From Candidatus Saccharicenans sp. (GTDB taxonomy: Bacteria; Acidobacteriota; Aminicenantia; Aminicenantales; Saccharicenantaceae), in NCBI GenBank assembly GCA_026414545.1, contig JAOAIU010000055.1:1-64000 (forward strand): 64,000 nt of DNA, read 5' to 3'. Made by a program: the position numbers and the translations under genes. Under the pieces are notes generated by a model that worked only from the letters and a program-made list of their open reading frames with translations, had not been told where the DNA came from and ran no database searches. Shown here one piece after another: positions 1-8,534 of this stretch; position 1 is the first letter of the stretch; the number at the start of each line of letters is the position of its first letter.

Positions 1-34
1 TAAAAAAGACTGAACATCTGCCAGGAGAGGTTAG

Positions 35-1372
35 ATGGGTGAAGCTTCAAGAAGAAATTATTACATGGTTTTTTTAATCTTCCTGACTTTCTTCGTCATT
101 TCTTTCCTGACCAACATCATGGGCCCCCTCATACCCGACATCATCCAGAGCTTCGGCCTGAGCCTGGCCCTGGCCGGCCTGCTCCCGTTTTCCTTTTTCA
201 TCGCCTACGGGGTAATGTCCATCCCGGCCGGCTTCCTGGTGGAAAAGTACCGGGAAAAGGCAGCCATGCTCCTGGCCTTCTCTGTAGCCTTTTGCGGGGC
301 GCTGCTCTTCGCCATTTTTCCCGGATACCTGGTGGCCACAATTTCGCTTTTCTTAATCGGGCTGGGAATGGCCATCCTGCAGGTAGCCATAAACCCACTG
401 CTTCGGGTCTCAGGCGGCGAAGAGCACTTCGCTTTCAACTCGGTTCTGGCTCAGCTCATCTTCGGTGGCGCTTCCTTCCTGAGCCCCAGGCTTTATTCCT
501 ACCTGGTGACCAGCCTTCCGGTCGGGGAAAAGCACAACGCACTGCTCGACAGCCTGCGCCGTCTCGTTCCAGAAAGGCTGCCCTGGGTTTCACTCTACTG
601 GGTCTTTGCCGTAACCACTGTCCTGATGCTCATCATCCTGGTAATTTCCCGGTTTCCCAGGGTGCAGCTCAAGGAAGAAGAGAAGGTGGGGACCTGGGGT
701 ATTTATAAAATTCTTTTCAGGAAAAAAATTGTCCTGCTCTATTTCCTGGGCATCATGGCTTACGTCGGGACGGAACAGGGCGTGGCCAACTGGATTTCCC
801 AGTTCTTGAAAACCTACCACGGGCTTGACCCCCAGACGGCGGGAGCCCGGGCTGTTTCCTACTTCTGGGGTCTGATGACCCTCGGCGGCCTGCTGGGACT
901 GGTTCTGCTCAAGCTGTTTGATAGCAGAAAGGTCCTCCTGGCAGCCTCGCTGCTGGCCATCATTACCCTGACCCTGGGGCTGTTTGGCCCGGCCACCCTG
1001 TTCACCCTGAACCTCAGGATTCCCGGCCTTTTTTCCGGGCAGGTCGAGCTGTTCACTTTCTCTTTGCTGGGATTCCTGGCCTCGGTCATGTGGCCGATCA
1101 TTTTTTCCCTGGCCCTGAACTCGGTGGAGCAATACCACGGGGCCTTCTCCGGCATCCTGTGCACCGGAATCATCGGCGGGGCTCTGGTCCCGCTTCTGGT
1201 GGGCTGGCTGGGAGACCACCTGGGACTGCGCCAGGGGATGTTTGTCCTCTACCTGACCCTCGGTTTCATCCTGAGCATAGGCATCTGGGCCCGACCCATA
1301 ATCAGCAACGAAACCATATGGCTGCGGAAACGGAAAAAGCTGGAAGCGGCGGCCGCAGCCGGCCCGGGCTGA
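35..1372 (+). CDS. MFS transporter, FucP/GluP-like sugar:H+ symporter
   Basis: A 445-residue membrane protein with about twelve hydrophobic segments, the usual major facilitator length. The segment around residues 115-150 (QVAINPLLRVSGGEEHFAFN, then a glycine-rich helix) resembles the fucose/glucose-galactose (FHS) branch, in which an N-x-L-x(n)-F-N-x-Q block marks sugar carriers. The N-half has a short acidic loop (VEKYREK) where MFS proteins carry the A-motif. Start: AGGAGAGG lies just upstream of the ATG. The C-terminus ends in an Ala-rich tail. A ROK-family sugar kinase follows about 550 bases downstream on the same strand, so uptake followed by intracellular phosphorylation of a hexose or amino sugar is a sensible inference. 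The substrate cannot be read from sequence alone. Family call is firm; FHS subfamily is likely. Confidence 0.75.
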   Translation: MGEASRRNYYMVFLIFLTFFVISFLTNIMGPLIPDIIQSFGLSLALAGLLPFSFFIAYGVMSIPAGFLVEKYREKAAMLLAFSVAFCGALLFAIFPGYLVATISLFLIGLGMAILQVAINPLLRVSGGEEHFAFNSVLAQLIFGGASFLSPRLYSYLVTSLPVGEKHNALLDSLRRLVPERLPWVSLYWVFAVTTVLMLIILVISRFPRVQLKEEEKVGTWGIYKILFRKKIVLLYFLGIMAYVGTEQGVANWISQFLKTYHGLDPQTAGARAVSYFWGLMTLGGLLGLVLLKLFDSRKVLLAASLLAIITLTLGLFGPATLFTLNLRIPGLFSGQVELFTFSLLGFLASVMWPIIFSLALNSVEQYHGAFSGILCTGIIGGALVPLLVGWLGDHLGLRQGMFVLYLTLGFILSIGIWARPIISNETIWLRKRKKLEAAAAAGPG

Positions 1373-1924
1373 GGTAACGGGAGGTCCATCCCGGGGCAAT
1401 TCAGGTAGCCAGGGCCAGAACCATAAAATGGAAAGCGGCTGTGGCCCGGCAATTATTGCCAACTTTCAATATTCCCGATTTAGCCGTAAAAATTCATTCA
1501 GGGGCGTTCAACCCTGCTGAATATGGAAGAATGCGAGGTTTTGGCTGCCCCGGCCAGACCTGCCGCCAACCAGAAAAAACAGGACTTCAAATATGATGCC
1601 CGCAACCTTCTTCAGGGCTGAACTCTTTTATCGACTGCCCACAGAGCCTACCCACCTCAAAAAATCGCTCGCAATCTATTTTTTCGCTGGTTAAGTCTAT
1701 GACCTGAAAGGGGCCAGGGGTCGGGTCACCCTGGACCTTTGTCCGTCCACAACGCCAGCCGTGATATATAATCATCAACCCCGGCTGGCTTAACATATGA
1801 ATGGTTATTCATATATTAAGGCCAGGACAGGTTATCGGGGACCCCATAAAGCTTAACCGGAAACTATCCCCGGCTTGCAGCCGCCGGCGGTTTTATGTTA
1901 AAGATGAAGCCACAGGGAGGAAAA
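1373..1924. other. Intergenic region upstream of the ROK kinase
   Basis: No convincing gene. Short frames on both strands lack ribosome binding sites and recognisable domains. It contains an imperfect hairpin near 1709-1735 (CCAGGG ... CCCTGG) and a perfect 20-base palindrome at 1795-1814, listed separately. Confidence 0.5.
1795..1814. promoter_or_regulatory. Perfect palindrome, candidate operator upstream of ROK gene
   Basis: ATATGAAT-GGTT-ATTCATAT, two 8-base arms around 4 bases, lies about 110 bases before the ROK start. AT-rich, short-spacer palindromes of this kind are typical of dimeric repressor sites. The regulator is unknown and function is inferred only from symmetry and position. 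Confidence 0.4.
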
Positions 1925-2767
1925 ATGGCCATAGTCGGAGTGGACCTCGGCGGCAGTAACGTCCGGGCCGGGCTGGTCGACGGCGAGCGGCTCATCAAGA
2001 TAGCCGTCCGGGAAGTGCGCAGCCAGGGACAGGCCGAGGAAGTCCTGGCCGACCTCAGGGCAGTCCTGGAATCGGTCCTGTCGCCTGAGGTCAAGGGCAT
2101 CGGCATCGGTGTTCCCAGCGTGGTTGACCTGGAAACCGGAACCATTTACGACGTGCAGAATATCCCGGCCTGGAAGGAAGTGCCGCTTAAAACCATCCTG
2201 GAATCCGAGTATAAAATTCCGGTCTATGTCAATAACGACGCCAACTGTTTCGCGGCCGGGGAAAAGTACTTCGGCCAGGGCCGGCCTTACCGGAACCTGG
2301 TTGGCCTGATCATAGGAACTGGACTGGGCGCCGGCATCATCGCCGACGGGCATCTTTATTCAGGCACCAGTTGCGGGGCGGGCGAATTCGGCATGCTGCC
2401 CTACCTCGACGCCAACTTCGAACGCTATGCTTCGGGGCAATTTTTCCTGAAATCGCATGGCCAGCCGGGCCGGGAACTGTTTCAGAGGGCTGTGGCCGGT
2501 GACGACCAGGCCCGGCAAGTTTTTGCCGAATTCGGCCGCCACCTGGGCGAGGCCATCAAAGCCATCATGTACGCCGTGGACCCGGAAGCCATCATCCTGG
2601 GAGGCTCGGTCAGCCGGGCTTATGAATTTTTCAAAGAATCCATGCTGGAAACAGTCTCCACCTTCGCCTACTCCATCGCCCGGAACCGGATAAGAATCAT
2701 GACCTCGGCCACCGAAAACATCGCCATCCTGGGAGCTGCTGCCCTGTACCTGGACAGCCAGCGTTGA
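1925..2767 (+). CDS. ROK-family sugar kinase (glucokinase/N-acetylsugar kinase-like)
   Basis: A 280-residue ROK protein, slightly shorter than the usual ~300. The N-terminal phosphate-1 motif is DLGGSNVRAGLVDG, the catalytic segment is NNDANCFAAGEKYFG (Asp is the expected base), and IIGTGLGAGIIADG is the phosphate-2 motif. The EFG that normally precedes the zinc site is present (CGAGEFGM), but the CxCGxxGCxE zinc motif is absent: the protein runs straight from LPYLDANFERYASG. It may therefore be a zinc-independent ROK kinase. An in-frame ATG at 1895 exists, but GGGAGG ends four bases before the ATG at 1925, so the later start is preferred. It probably phosphorylates a sugar imported by the upstream MFS carrier. 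The sugar cannot be assigned. Confidence 0.8.
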   Translation: MAIVGVDLGGSNVRAGLVDGERLIKIAVREVRSQGQAEEVLADLRAVLESVLSPEVKGIGIGVPSVVDLETGTIYDVQNIPAWKEVPLKTILESEYKIPVYVNNDANCFAAGEKYFGQGRPYRNLVGLIIGTGLGAGIIADGHLYSGTSCGAGEFGMLPYLDANFERYASGQFFLKSHGQPGRELFQRAVAGDDQARQVFAEFGRHLGEAIKAIMYAVDPEAIILGGSVSRAYEFFKESMLETVSTFAYSIARNRIRIMTSATENIAILGAAALYLDSQR

Positions 2768-3188
2768 CAGACTGGATCAATCAACCTGAACAGGCAGAGC
2801 CTGAAATATTGGACCGGGTTTTAGAAACTTAGCCGGAAAAGGCTGCTAGCGGAGGCTAAATCGAAAAATTTATCCGGCCAAATCACAAACCAGACCGGAC
2901 TTGAGCCCCGGCCCGCCCGCACAAAAGGAAACGACTATTAAGACCATCCTGGTCTAAGACCCCAGAGCAACTGCCGATAACTCATCCTGAACAGGTCCCG
3001 CAGATTCAAAAAATTCTCCCGGTTTTATTTCCCCGGTCCATTAACATTCTTCCGGGCGGTCATCCCCTGCCCTGGACCGGAAACTCTGCTGACCAATTCA
3101 CTCCTCTCAGGCCCGATTCAAGCTAAGTTAGTTAGCCGGGGCGGAATTCTTGCTCCTGCTACCAGGAGCCCGGCTCCAGCCTGAAAAT
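2768..3188. other. Intergenic region, no gene seen
   Basis: It lies between the convergent ROK and transglutaminase genes. The only structure noticed is a short dyad GCTAA-GTTAG-TTAGC near 3122-3136. No reading frame with a ribosome binding site and no clear U-tract terminator was seen. Confidence 0.4.
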
Positions 3189-5138
3189 TCAGTTCGCAAT
3201 CAGTCTGGTCTCAAGAGCGGCCGCCACCCGGGCAAGCAATTTCTCCGAGTTCTTTCCCGTAGCCACTACCACGAACAGGTCTGTTCCGTTTAAGATGGCC
3301 AGGGCAGATTTATCCGTCGAAACCAGAGCCGGTCGCTGTTTTCCCCAAACTCTGATACGGCTAACCTTGCCTCCATTAACTTCCTTCCTGAGCCTTTCCA
3401 GCAGATACCTTTCCATATCCTCAGCAGGCAGCCAGCCTTCCTGAAATAGCCTGACCGTCTGGTCGTCCGGGCCTTTCAGGGCCAGAAGGGTTTTATCGGG
3501 CCAGACCCTGTCCAGCTCGTTGAAAGTAAAACCAGCCGGAGCCCTAAGCCCGAGCTGCAGCCCAGTGTTAAAATAACGTCCATCCTTGATTTCATAGAGA
3601 GGTTGATTGGGCATGATTCTTATCGGGCGCTCCTTCAGGCTAAATTCCACCACTTCAATCGTCACGTAACCGAAAAACCTCTGGGCGGCTAAAAGGCTTT
3701 CACCCGGGCCTTCCTCCAGGCTACTCCGGGCGATGACTATCCGGGCCGGGTCGGCTGCGCCGGGCGACGGCAAGGCCGCATCCAGCGGAACCCATCTCCC
3801 CCCGAGCCAGACTTCCACCCAGGCATGTCCACCCCAGATTCCGTTGGCATAGACCATCCCCATGAGGTAACGGGTCGGCAAGCCGGCGGCCCGTAAAAGC
3901 GCCGCCAGCAGGGCGGCATAACCGGCGCAGGTGGCCTTCTTAGTCCTCATGACCTCGGAGGCGGGGGCAAAGACAAACCCCGGGTCGAAAGCCAGGTTCC
4001 TGGAAACCCAGTCCCTCAGCTTAAGAGCTTTCTTAAAAACATCCTTCTCCCCACCAGCCACTTTCTCGGCAACTGATTTTATCTCCGGGTCATTGACATC
4101 GATGTAAGCATTGGGTTTAAGATATTGTTCTCTCTCGCCAGCAGAAATTTGTCCTTCGGGGGCATTCCGGAGCGGCACCCTGTTTATTTCCACTACCCGA
4201 ACCCCAGCCCCGCTCTCCAGGATTTTCTGATATTCAGTTTCTATTTCAGGCCAGCCCAGCTCCGGTCGGTTGTGTTTCAAACGAACTACCACCCGGTCGA
4301 GTGCCCTGGCCTGGGGCAACCGCACGTTAGCCCTGACCAGCGATGACTGAAAGAACTGCTCCTGTCCGCGAGAAGCAGCCATGGCCTCCTCGACCTCCCG
4401 TTCGCTGCTCAAACAGGTGACGATATCACCGAAGGGCGAGGGTTCTACCGCCTTTATCTCTTCTCCCTCATCATCCAGCCAGACCTCCCTGGTGGTTTCA
4501 ATCCTGGATATCTGGTCGGTAATTTTCCTGGCCAAAATCTTATTCCGGCCACATTCCACCGTTTCTTCCCCGACCAGGGTTCTTTCTCCGGAAATCACCT
4601 GGGCCAGTTCAGCCAGAACTGTCTGATACTCAAACCTATCTCCAGGTTTTTTCAACTTCTCGGCAGTCAGTCTCCCGATTCCTACCGGGCCCAGCAGCCG
4701 GCCGGTGTATGGAATTTCCCGGCTGAAAGACTGGTTCCCGGATATGTTTTTTATTTTAATCTTATCCAGCCCGACTTCGATTTCAGTCCTGACCCGGGAG
4801 CCGGCTAGAATCTGGTCGGCTGAGATTTTCTCCAGGAGGCCGTCCTCTGTTTCCAGGTGTTCATAAAGAACGAACATTTCTACCTTCTGGCCCAGGCGCT
4901 TGAGGACAATCTTCGATTCGGTAAGGGACTGCCAGTGCCAGCGTCCTGCCTGCTGAACCCTGGCTCCCGTTTCCTTTACATAGCCCACCGTTTCCTCTCC
5001 CAGCCGAACGCTGTACCAGCGCGTTTCCCTTTCGCCGGCAGTGGACTGAGCTGAATGGGCCAGGCCTGCCGAACTCCAGGCCAGGAAGACCAGCCACGTC
5101 ATCACTGCCAACCCCAACAGAATCCGGCCTGCCTTCAT
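3189..5138 (-). CDS. Secreted transglutaminase-like (papain-fold) protein
   Basis: A 649-residue protein with an N-terminal signal peptide (KAGRILLGLAVMTWLVFLAW, then a small-residue region). A beta-rich N-terminal region of about 350 residues, probably a DUF3857-like or adaptor domain, precedes a transglutaminase core. The catalytic triad is visible: Cys404 in ATCAGYAAL, His438 in GGHAWVEVW and Asp453 in VPLDAAL. A ~190-residue C-terminal domain follows. The start at 5138 is chosen because AAGGAG sits six bases upstream; an in-frame ATG at 5180 would add 14 residues and has a poorer site. These domains in bacteria act as peptidases or peptide/amide-bond enzymes in the periplasm; substrate is unknown. 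It is transcribed alone, divergently from the sodium:solute symporter. Confidence 0.8.
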   Translation of the reverse strand: MKAGRILLGLAVMTWLVFLAWSSAGLAHSAQSTAGERETRWYSVRLGEETVGYVKETGARVQQAGRWHWQSLTESKIVLKRLGQKVEMFVLYEHLETEDGLLEKISADQILAGSRVRTEIEVGLDKIKIKNISGNQSFSREIPYTGRLLGPVGIGRLTAEKLKKPGDRFEYQTVLAELAQVISGERTLVGEETVECGRNKILARKITDQISRIETTREVWLDDEGEEIKAVEPSPFGDIVTCLSSEREVEEAMAASRGQEQFFQSSLVRANVRLPQARALDRVVVRLKHNRPELGWPEIETEYQKILESGAGVRVVEINRVPLRNAPEGQISAGEREQYLKPNAYIDVNDPEIKSVAEKVAGGEKDVFKKALKLRDWVSRNLAFDPGFVFAPASEVMRTKKATCAGYAALLAALLRAAGLPTRYLMGMVYANGIWGGHAWVEVWLGGRWVPLDAALPSPGAADPARIVIARSSLEEGPGESLLAAQRFFGYVTIEVVEFSLKERPIRIMPNQPLYEIKDGRYFNTGLQLGLRAPAGFTFNELDRVWPDKTLLALKGPDDQTVRLFQEGWLPAEDMERYLLERLRKEVNGGKVSRIRVWGKQRPALVSTDKSALAILNGTDLFVVVATGKNSEKLLARVAAALETRLIAN

Positions 5139-5292
5139 GCCTTGCTCCTTATTAAGCGAGCGTATCTTAATCTTGCTCATGCCTTGCCTGCCTTTCGATC
5201 TTGGCCATCGCTTATCTCCTGTTTTAGTCGCATCTGGGTGAACACATTTTAGCTAAATCACCAAAAAAATTAAAAAAAGCCCCTGGAATCTA

Positions 5293-5321
5293 TTGCCCAC
5301 CGTCCTCCTCTGTGCTATAAG
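5293..5321 (+). promoter_or_regulatory. Sigma70-type promoter for the sodium:solute symporter
   Basis: TTGCCC, exactly 17 bases, then TATAAG, 31 bases before the GTG start at 5352. The same TATAAG -10 with a 17-base spacer occurs before the APC permease gene. Confidence 0.55.
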
Positions 5322-5351
5322 CAAGAAAAATGAGTCGGACTGAGTGGTGAG

Positions 5352-6743
5352 GTGAAAGGTTTTCTGATCGTTTTTTACGTCATCATACAGATCCTCATCG
5401 GCGTCTATCTCTCTCGAAAAATAAAAAACGAGGCTGACTATTTCGTCGGTGGGCGCCGGGTCTCGTTCTTCCTGGTTTCCTTCTCTCTTTTCGCCACCTG
5501 GTTCGGGGCAGAAACCTGCCTCGGTTCCTCGGGCGCCGTTTACGAAACCGGCCTTTCCGGCAGCCGGGCCGACCCCTTCGGTTTCAGCCTTTGCCTTTTT
5601 CTGATGGGCTTTTTCCTGGCCGGCAGGCTAAGGAAAAAAAATTACCTGACCCTGGCCGACTTCATCAAGGACCGTTATGGTTCCCTGGCCGAGAAGCTGG
5701 TGGTCTGGGTGATGATCCCCTCCTCCATCATCTGGGGCGCAGCCCAGCTCCGGGCTTTCGGTCAGATTCTTTCAGTTTCAACAGCCCTGCCCCTGAACTT
5801 GATGATCTGTTTCTCGGCAATCCTGGTGATTACCTATACCGTCCTGGGAGGACTGCTGGGAGACATCTACACCGACCTGATCCAGGGAGTGATCATCGTC
5901 GGGGGCCTGGTAACTCTGGCCATAATCGTCCTGAACCGGATTCCCGACCTGCCGGCAATCTTTCGGCAGATGCCGACTGAACGCTGGCAGATACTGGGCG
6001 TGGGAGAATCCATCTGGGAACGACTTGACCGCTGGGCCGTTCCGGTCCTGGGCTCCCTGGTGGTTCAGGAAGCCATCTCAAGGTTTCTGGCCGCCAGGAA
6101 TCCCCAGGAAGCGGTCCGGGCCTGCCACACGGCTGGAGGCATATACTTCTTTACCGGGCTTATTCCCCTCTTCCTGGGCTTCATCGGGCCCTGGCTGCTG
6201 CCCGGGCTCGTCGACCGGGAACAATTCCTGGTGATGCTTTCCCACCAGTACCTGCCAGGGATGTTATCCGTCATCTTTCTGGGAGCTATGATTTCGGCCA
6301 TCCTGTCCACTGTCGACAGCATCCTGCTGGCCTGCGCCGCCCTTTTTTCCCACAACTTCATTCTACCGATTCTGGGAATAAAAAAAGAAAAAACAAAAGT
6401 GGTGGTCGGTCGTAGCGCGGTAGTGGCCACCGGCCTGATTGCCCTGGCCATTGCTCTCGGCGGAAACCGGATCTATGACCTGGTGCTTCTGGCCGCGGCC
6501 TTCGGCACAGCCGGAGTGCTGGTCATAACCATGTTCGGTCTCTATACCAGCTTCGATAGTCAGCAAGCCGCCCTGGTCACCCTGGTCGGCGGCCTGGTGC
6601 TGACCCCCATCTTCCAGCTGGTGTTAAAATTCAAGGCGCCTTTCCTGCTCTCTGTTTTGAGCTGCGTGGCCATTTTTGTTGTGGCCGCCCTGCTTGCCCA
6701 GGAAAAATCGGACAGGACGGCGCTTGACTCGGTCAAGGGATAA
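5352..6743 (+). CDS. Sodium:solute symporter (SSS family)
   Basis: A 463-residue membrane protein of the LeuT-fold solute:sodium symporter family. Evidence is the N-terminal helix followed by YFVGGRRVSFFLVSFSLFAT (the characteristic SSS start of TM1/TM2), a conserved GxxAQLRAFG-like segment, and AMISAILSTVDSILLACAAL near residue 315-335, which matches the SSS signature with sodium-site Ser/Thr residues. About 12-13 helices are predicted. Translation appears to start at GTG 5352. The Shine-Dalgarno is weak (GGTGAG), which is unusual for this window. The substrate may be proline, pantothenate, a sugar or a carboxylate and cannot be resolved. It is monocistronic; the next gene is on the opposite strand. 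Confidence 0.85.
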   Translation: MKGFLIVFYVIIQILIGVYLSRKIKNEADYFVGGRRVSFFLVSFSLFATWFGAETCLGSSGAVYETGLSGSRADPFGFSLCLFLMGFFLAGRLRKKNYLTLADFIKDRYGSLAEKLVVWVMIPSSIIWGAAQLRAFGQILSVSTALPLNLMICFSAILVITYTVLGGLLGDIYTDLIQGVIIVGGLVTLAIIVLNRIPDLPAIFRQMPTERWQILGVGESIWERLDRWAVPVLGSLVVQEAISRFLAARNPQEAVRACHTAGGIYFFTGLIPLFLGFIGPWLLPGLVDREQFLVMLSHQYLPGMLSVIFLGAMISAILSTVDSILLACAALFSHNFILPILGIKKEKTKVVVGRSAVVATGLIALAIALGGNRIYDLVLLAAAFGTAGVLVITMFGLYTSFDSQQAALVTLVGGLVLTPIFQLVLKFKAPFLLSVLSCVAIFVVAALLAQEKSDRTALDSVKG

Positions 6744-6754
6744 GCCGCAGGAAA

Positions 6755-7759
6755 TCAAAAAACCAGAAGCGAGATGCGGTAAAGGGCCGCGGCTATCAGG
6801 GCTGACATGGGAATGGTGAAAATCCAGGCCCAGACAATCCGCAAAGTTACCTGCCACTTAACAGAAGAAACGCTCCGGGCCGCTCCCACCCCGGTCACCG
6901 CCCCGGTGATGACATGGGTGGTTGAGACCGGGATGCCCAGATGAGTGGCCATGAAGATGCTCATAGCGCTGGCCGTCTCGGCACAGAAGCCGTCAATGGG
7001 TCTCAGGCGAACGATTTTCTGGCCCATGGTTTTAATTATTCTCCAGCCTCCGCTCAGGGTCCCCAGGGCAATGGCCGTGTGGGCTGAGAGCACAATCCAG
7101 AGGGGTATATGGAAGGTCTTCATGTGGCCCGAGGTAAAAACCAGGCTGGCTATGATGCCCATGGTCTTTTGAGCGTCATTGCCGCCGTGGCCCAGGCTGT
7201 AAAGGGCCGCCGACAGCAACTGCAACCTCCGGGACCAGAGGTTTATCGCCCTCAGCGGCTGCTTTCTCATCAGCCAGGTGGTCAGGATCATCAACAGGTT
7301 GCCCAGGACCAGGCCGATCAGAGGTGCTATGAAGATAAAAGAGCCAACTTTTATCCAGCCCTTGACGATGATTATCCCGAAGCCAGCCTTGGCCACGGCC
7401 GCCCCCATGTAGCCTCCGATCAGGGCGTGGGAAGAGCTGGAAGGCAGGCCCCAGTACCAGGTTATCAGGTTCCAGGAAATCGCCCCCAGCAAGCCGCAGA
7501 AGATGACCATGGGGTCAACCACTTTGATATCTATCAGGCCAACTCCTATGGTTTTGGCCACGTGCGTTCCGAAGATTAAAAAGGCTATGAAATTGAAAAA
7601 GGCAGCCCAGACTACAGCCTGGCGTGGGCTCAGAACCCGGGTGGAGACCACAGTGGCTACCGAATTGGCAGCGTCGTGCAACCCGTTGGTATAATCAAAA
7701 GTGAGAGCGATGGCGATGATCAGAACGATAAAGGAAAAACTCCAGCTGGCTGGTTCCAT
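6755..7759 (-). CDS. Inorganic phosphate transporter, PiT family
   Basis: A 334-residue membrane protein. The PiT duplicated signature is clear: DYTNGLHDAANSVATVVSTR near the N-terminus and SLGHGGNDAQKTMGIIASLV in the second half (GxND core). The segment THVITGAVTGVGAARS near the C-terminus is also typical. PiT proteins import inorganic phosphate, or metal phosphate, with H+ or Na+. It begins two bases after the stop codon of the DUF47 gene, so both form one operon. DUF47-PiT pairing is common and the DUF47 partner is thought to control transport. No PstSCAB system is visible in this window. Confidence 0.92.
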   Translation of the reverse strand: MEPASWSFSFIVLIIAIALTFDYTNGLHDAANSVATVVSTRVLSPRQAVVWAAFFNFIAFLIFGTHVAKTIGVGLIDIKVVDPMVIFCGLLGAISWNLITWYWGLPSSSSHALIGGYMGAAVAKAGFGIIIVKGWIKVGSFIFIAPLIGLVLGNLLMILTTWLMRKQPLRAINLWSRRLQLLSAALYSLGHGGNDAQKTMGIIASLVFTSGHMKTFHIPLWIVLSAHTAIALGTLSGGWRIIKTMGQKIVRLRPIDGFCAETASAMSIFMATHLGIPVSTTHVITGAVTGVGAARSVSSVKWQVTLRIVWAWIFTIPMSALIAAALYRISLLVF

Positions 7760-7761
7760 CT

Positions 7762-8388
7762 TCAGCTGCTTTTAACCACTATACCTTCAACCGTGTTGGA
7801 TACCCGCTGGTAGACATCCATGATGGTTTCCAGGATGAATAAAATATCCTTCCACTTGATGATGTTTACCGGGTCCTTTTCCTCGGCAAACAGCTCCTGC
7901 AGAGATTTGGCATAGACCAGGTCTCCCTTGTCTTCCAGCTCATGAATGCTGCGGATCAGCTCGCCGATGTATGGGGTGTACTTCTGCGACTTGAAAACTT
8001 CGGCCACCAGCAGGTTGAGCTTCTCGGTGGCTTCCCGGGCAAAGCGGGCAAAATCGTCCACAAAATATTTCTTATCCTTGAGGTTGTACAGGTATATGTT
8101 ATGGATGGCGTTTTCCACCAGGTCGATGATATCGTCGATTTCGTGGACCAGCTGGTAGATGTCTTCCCGGTCAAAGGGAGTGATGAAACACTGATTCAAG
8201 AGCTTGATGACCCCGTGGGCTATCTGGTCAGCTTTGTGCTCGATCTGCTTGGCTTTTTCCCAGTACTGAGCCGAAGAATTAAAGTTCCCCGAAAAATCAT
8301 AGAAAACCTGGGTGATTTCCGTGAGGCACACCGAAAGATCGCTGAAATGCTGGGCGAAGGCCGGTTCCTTAGGCAGGAAGAATTTCAT
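7762..8388 (-). CDS. DUF47 / PhoU-like phosphate transport accessory protein
   Basis: A 208-residue soluble, highly helical protein matching DUF47 (Pit accessory protein). Acidic and His-rich helices typical of the PhoU fold are seen: QIEHKADQIAHGVIKLLN with E-x2-AD metal-type residues, then REDIYQLVHEIDDIIDLVE, and LEDKGDLVYAK in the second half. It is the first gene of a two-gene operon with the PiT transporter (gap two bases). The family is believed to regulate PiT activity or sense phosphate status, but the mechanism is not settled. The Shine-Dalgarno is weak; the start is kept because MKFFLPKEPAF is a common beginning in this family. Confidence 0.85.
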   Translation of the reverse strand: MKFFLPKEPAFAQHFSDLSVCLTEITQVFYDFSGNFNSSAQYWEKAKQIEHKADQIAHGVIKLLNQCFITPFDREDIYQLVHEIDDIIDLVENAIHNIYLYNLKDKKYFVDDFARFAREATEKLNLLVAEVFKSQKYTPYIGELIRSIHELEDKGDLVYAKSLQELFAEEKDPVNIIKWKDILFILETIMDVYQRVSNTVEGIVVKSS

Positions 8389-8418
8389 GATTATGACCCG
8401 AATATAAAATTAGGCATT

Positions 8419-8447
8419 AATCTATCTTAAATTAAGGGAAATTTCAA
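8419..8447 (-). promoter_or_regulatory. Promoter for the DUF47-PiT operon
   Basis: On the minus strand TTGAAA, 17 bases, TAGATT, with transcription expected near 8411 and the ATG at 8388. Near-consensus -35; -10 is weaker. Confidence 0.45.
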
Positions 8448-8476
8448 CCATGCCTGAAAGATTTCAGCACAGGTGA

Positions 8477-8505
8477 TTGACCAGCCTGGCCCGGTGTGTT
8501 ATAAG
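8477..8505 (+). promoter_or_regulatory. Sigma70-type promoter for the APC permease
   Basis: TTGACC, 17 bases, TATAAG. The GGAGG of the permease follows about 20 bases later, giving a very short leader. Confidence 0.6.
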
Positions 8506-8534
8506 GAGTTCTTATTTTTTTCTGGAGGAATTTA

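Noticed and set aside
590-1462. A 290-codon minus-strand frame overlapping the MFS gene
   Set aside because: Antisense to a clear carrier gene, Gln/Pro/Gly-biased, no domains, no ribosome binding site.
1587-1796. A 69-codon minus-strand frame in the gap before the ROK gene
   Set aside because: No ribosome binding site and no recognised domain, and it overlaps an imperfect hairpin.
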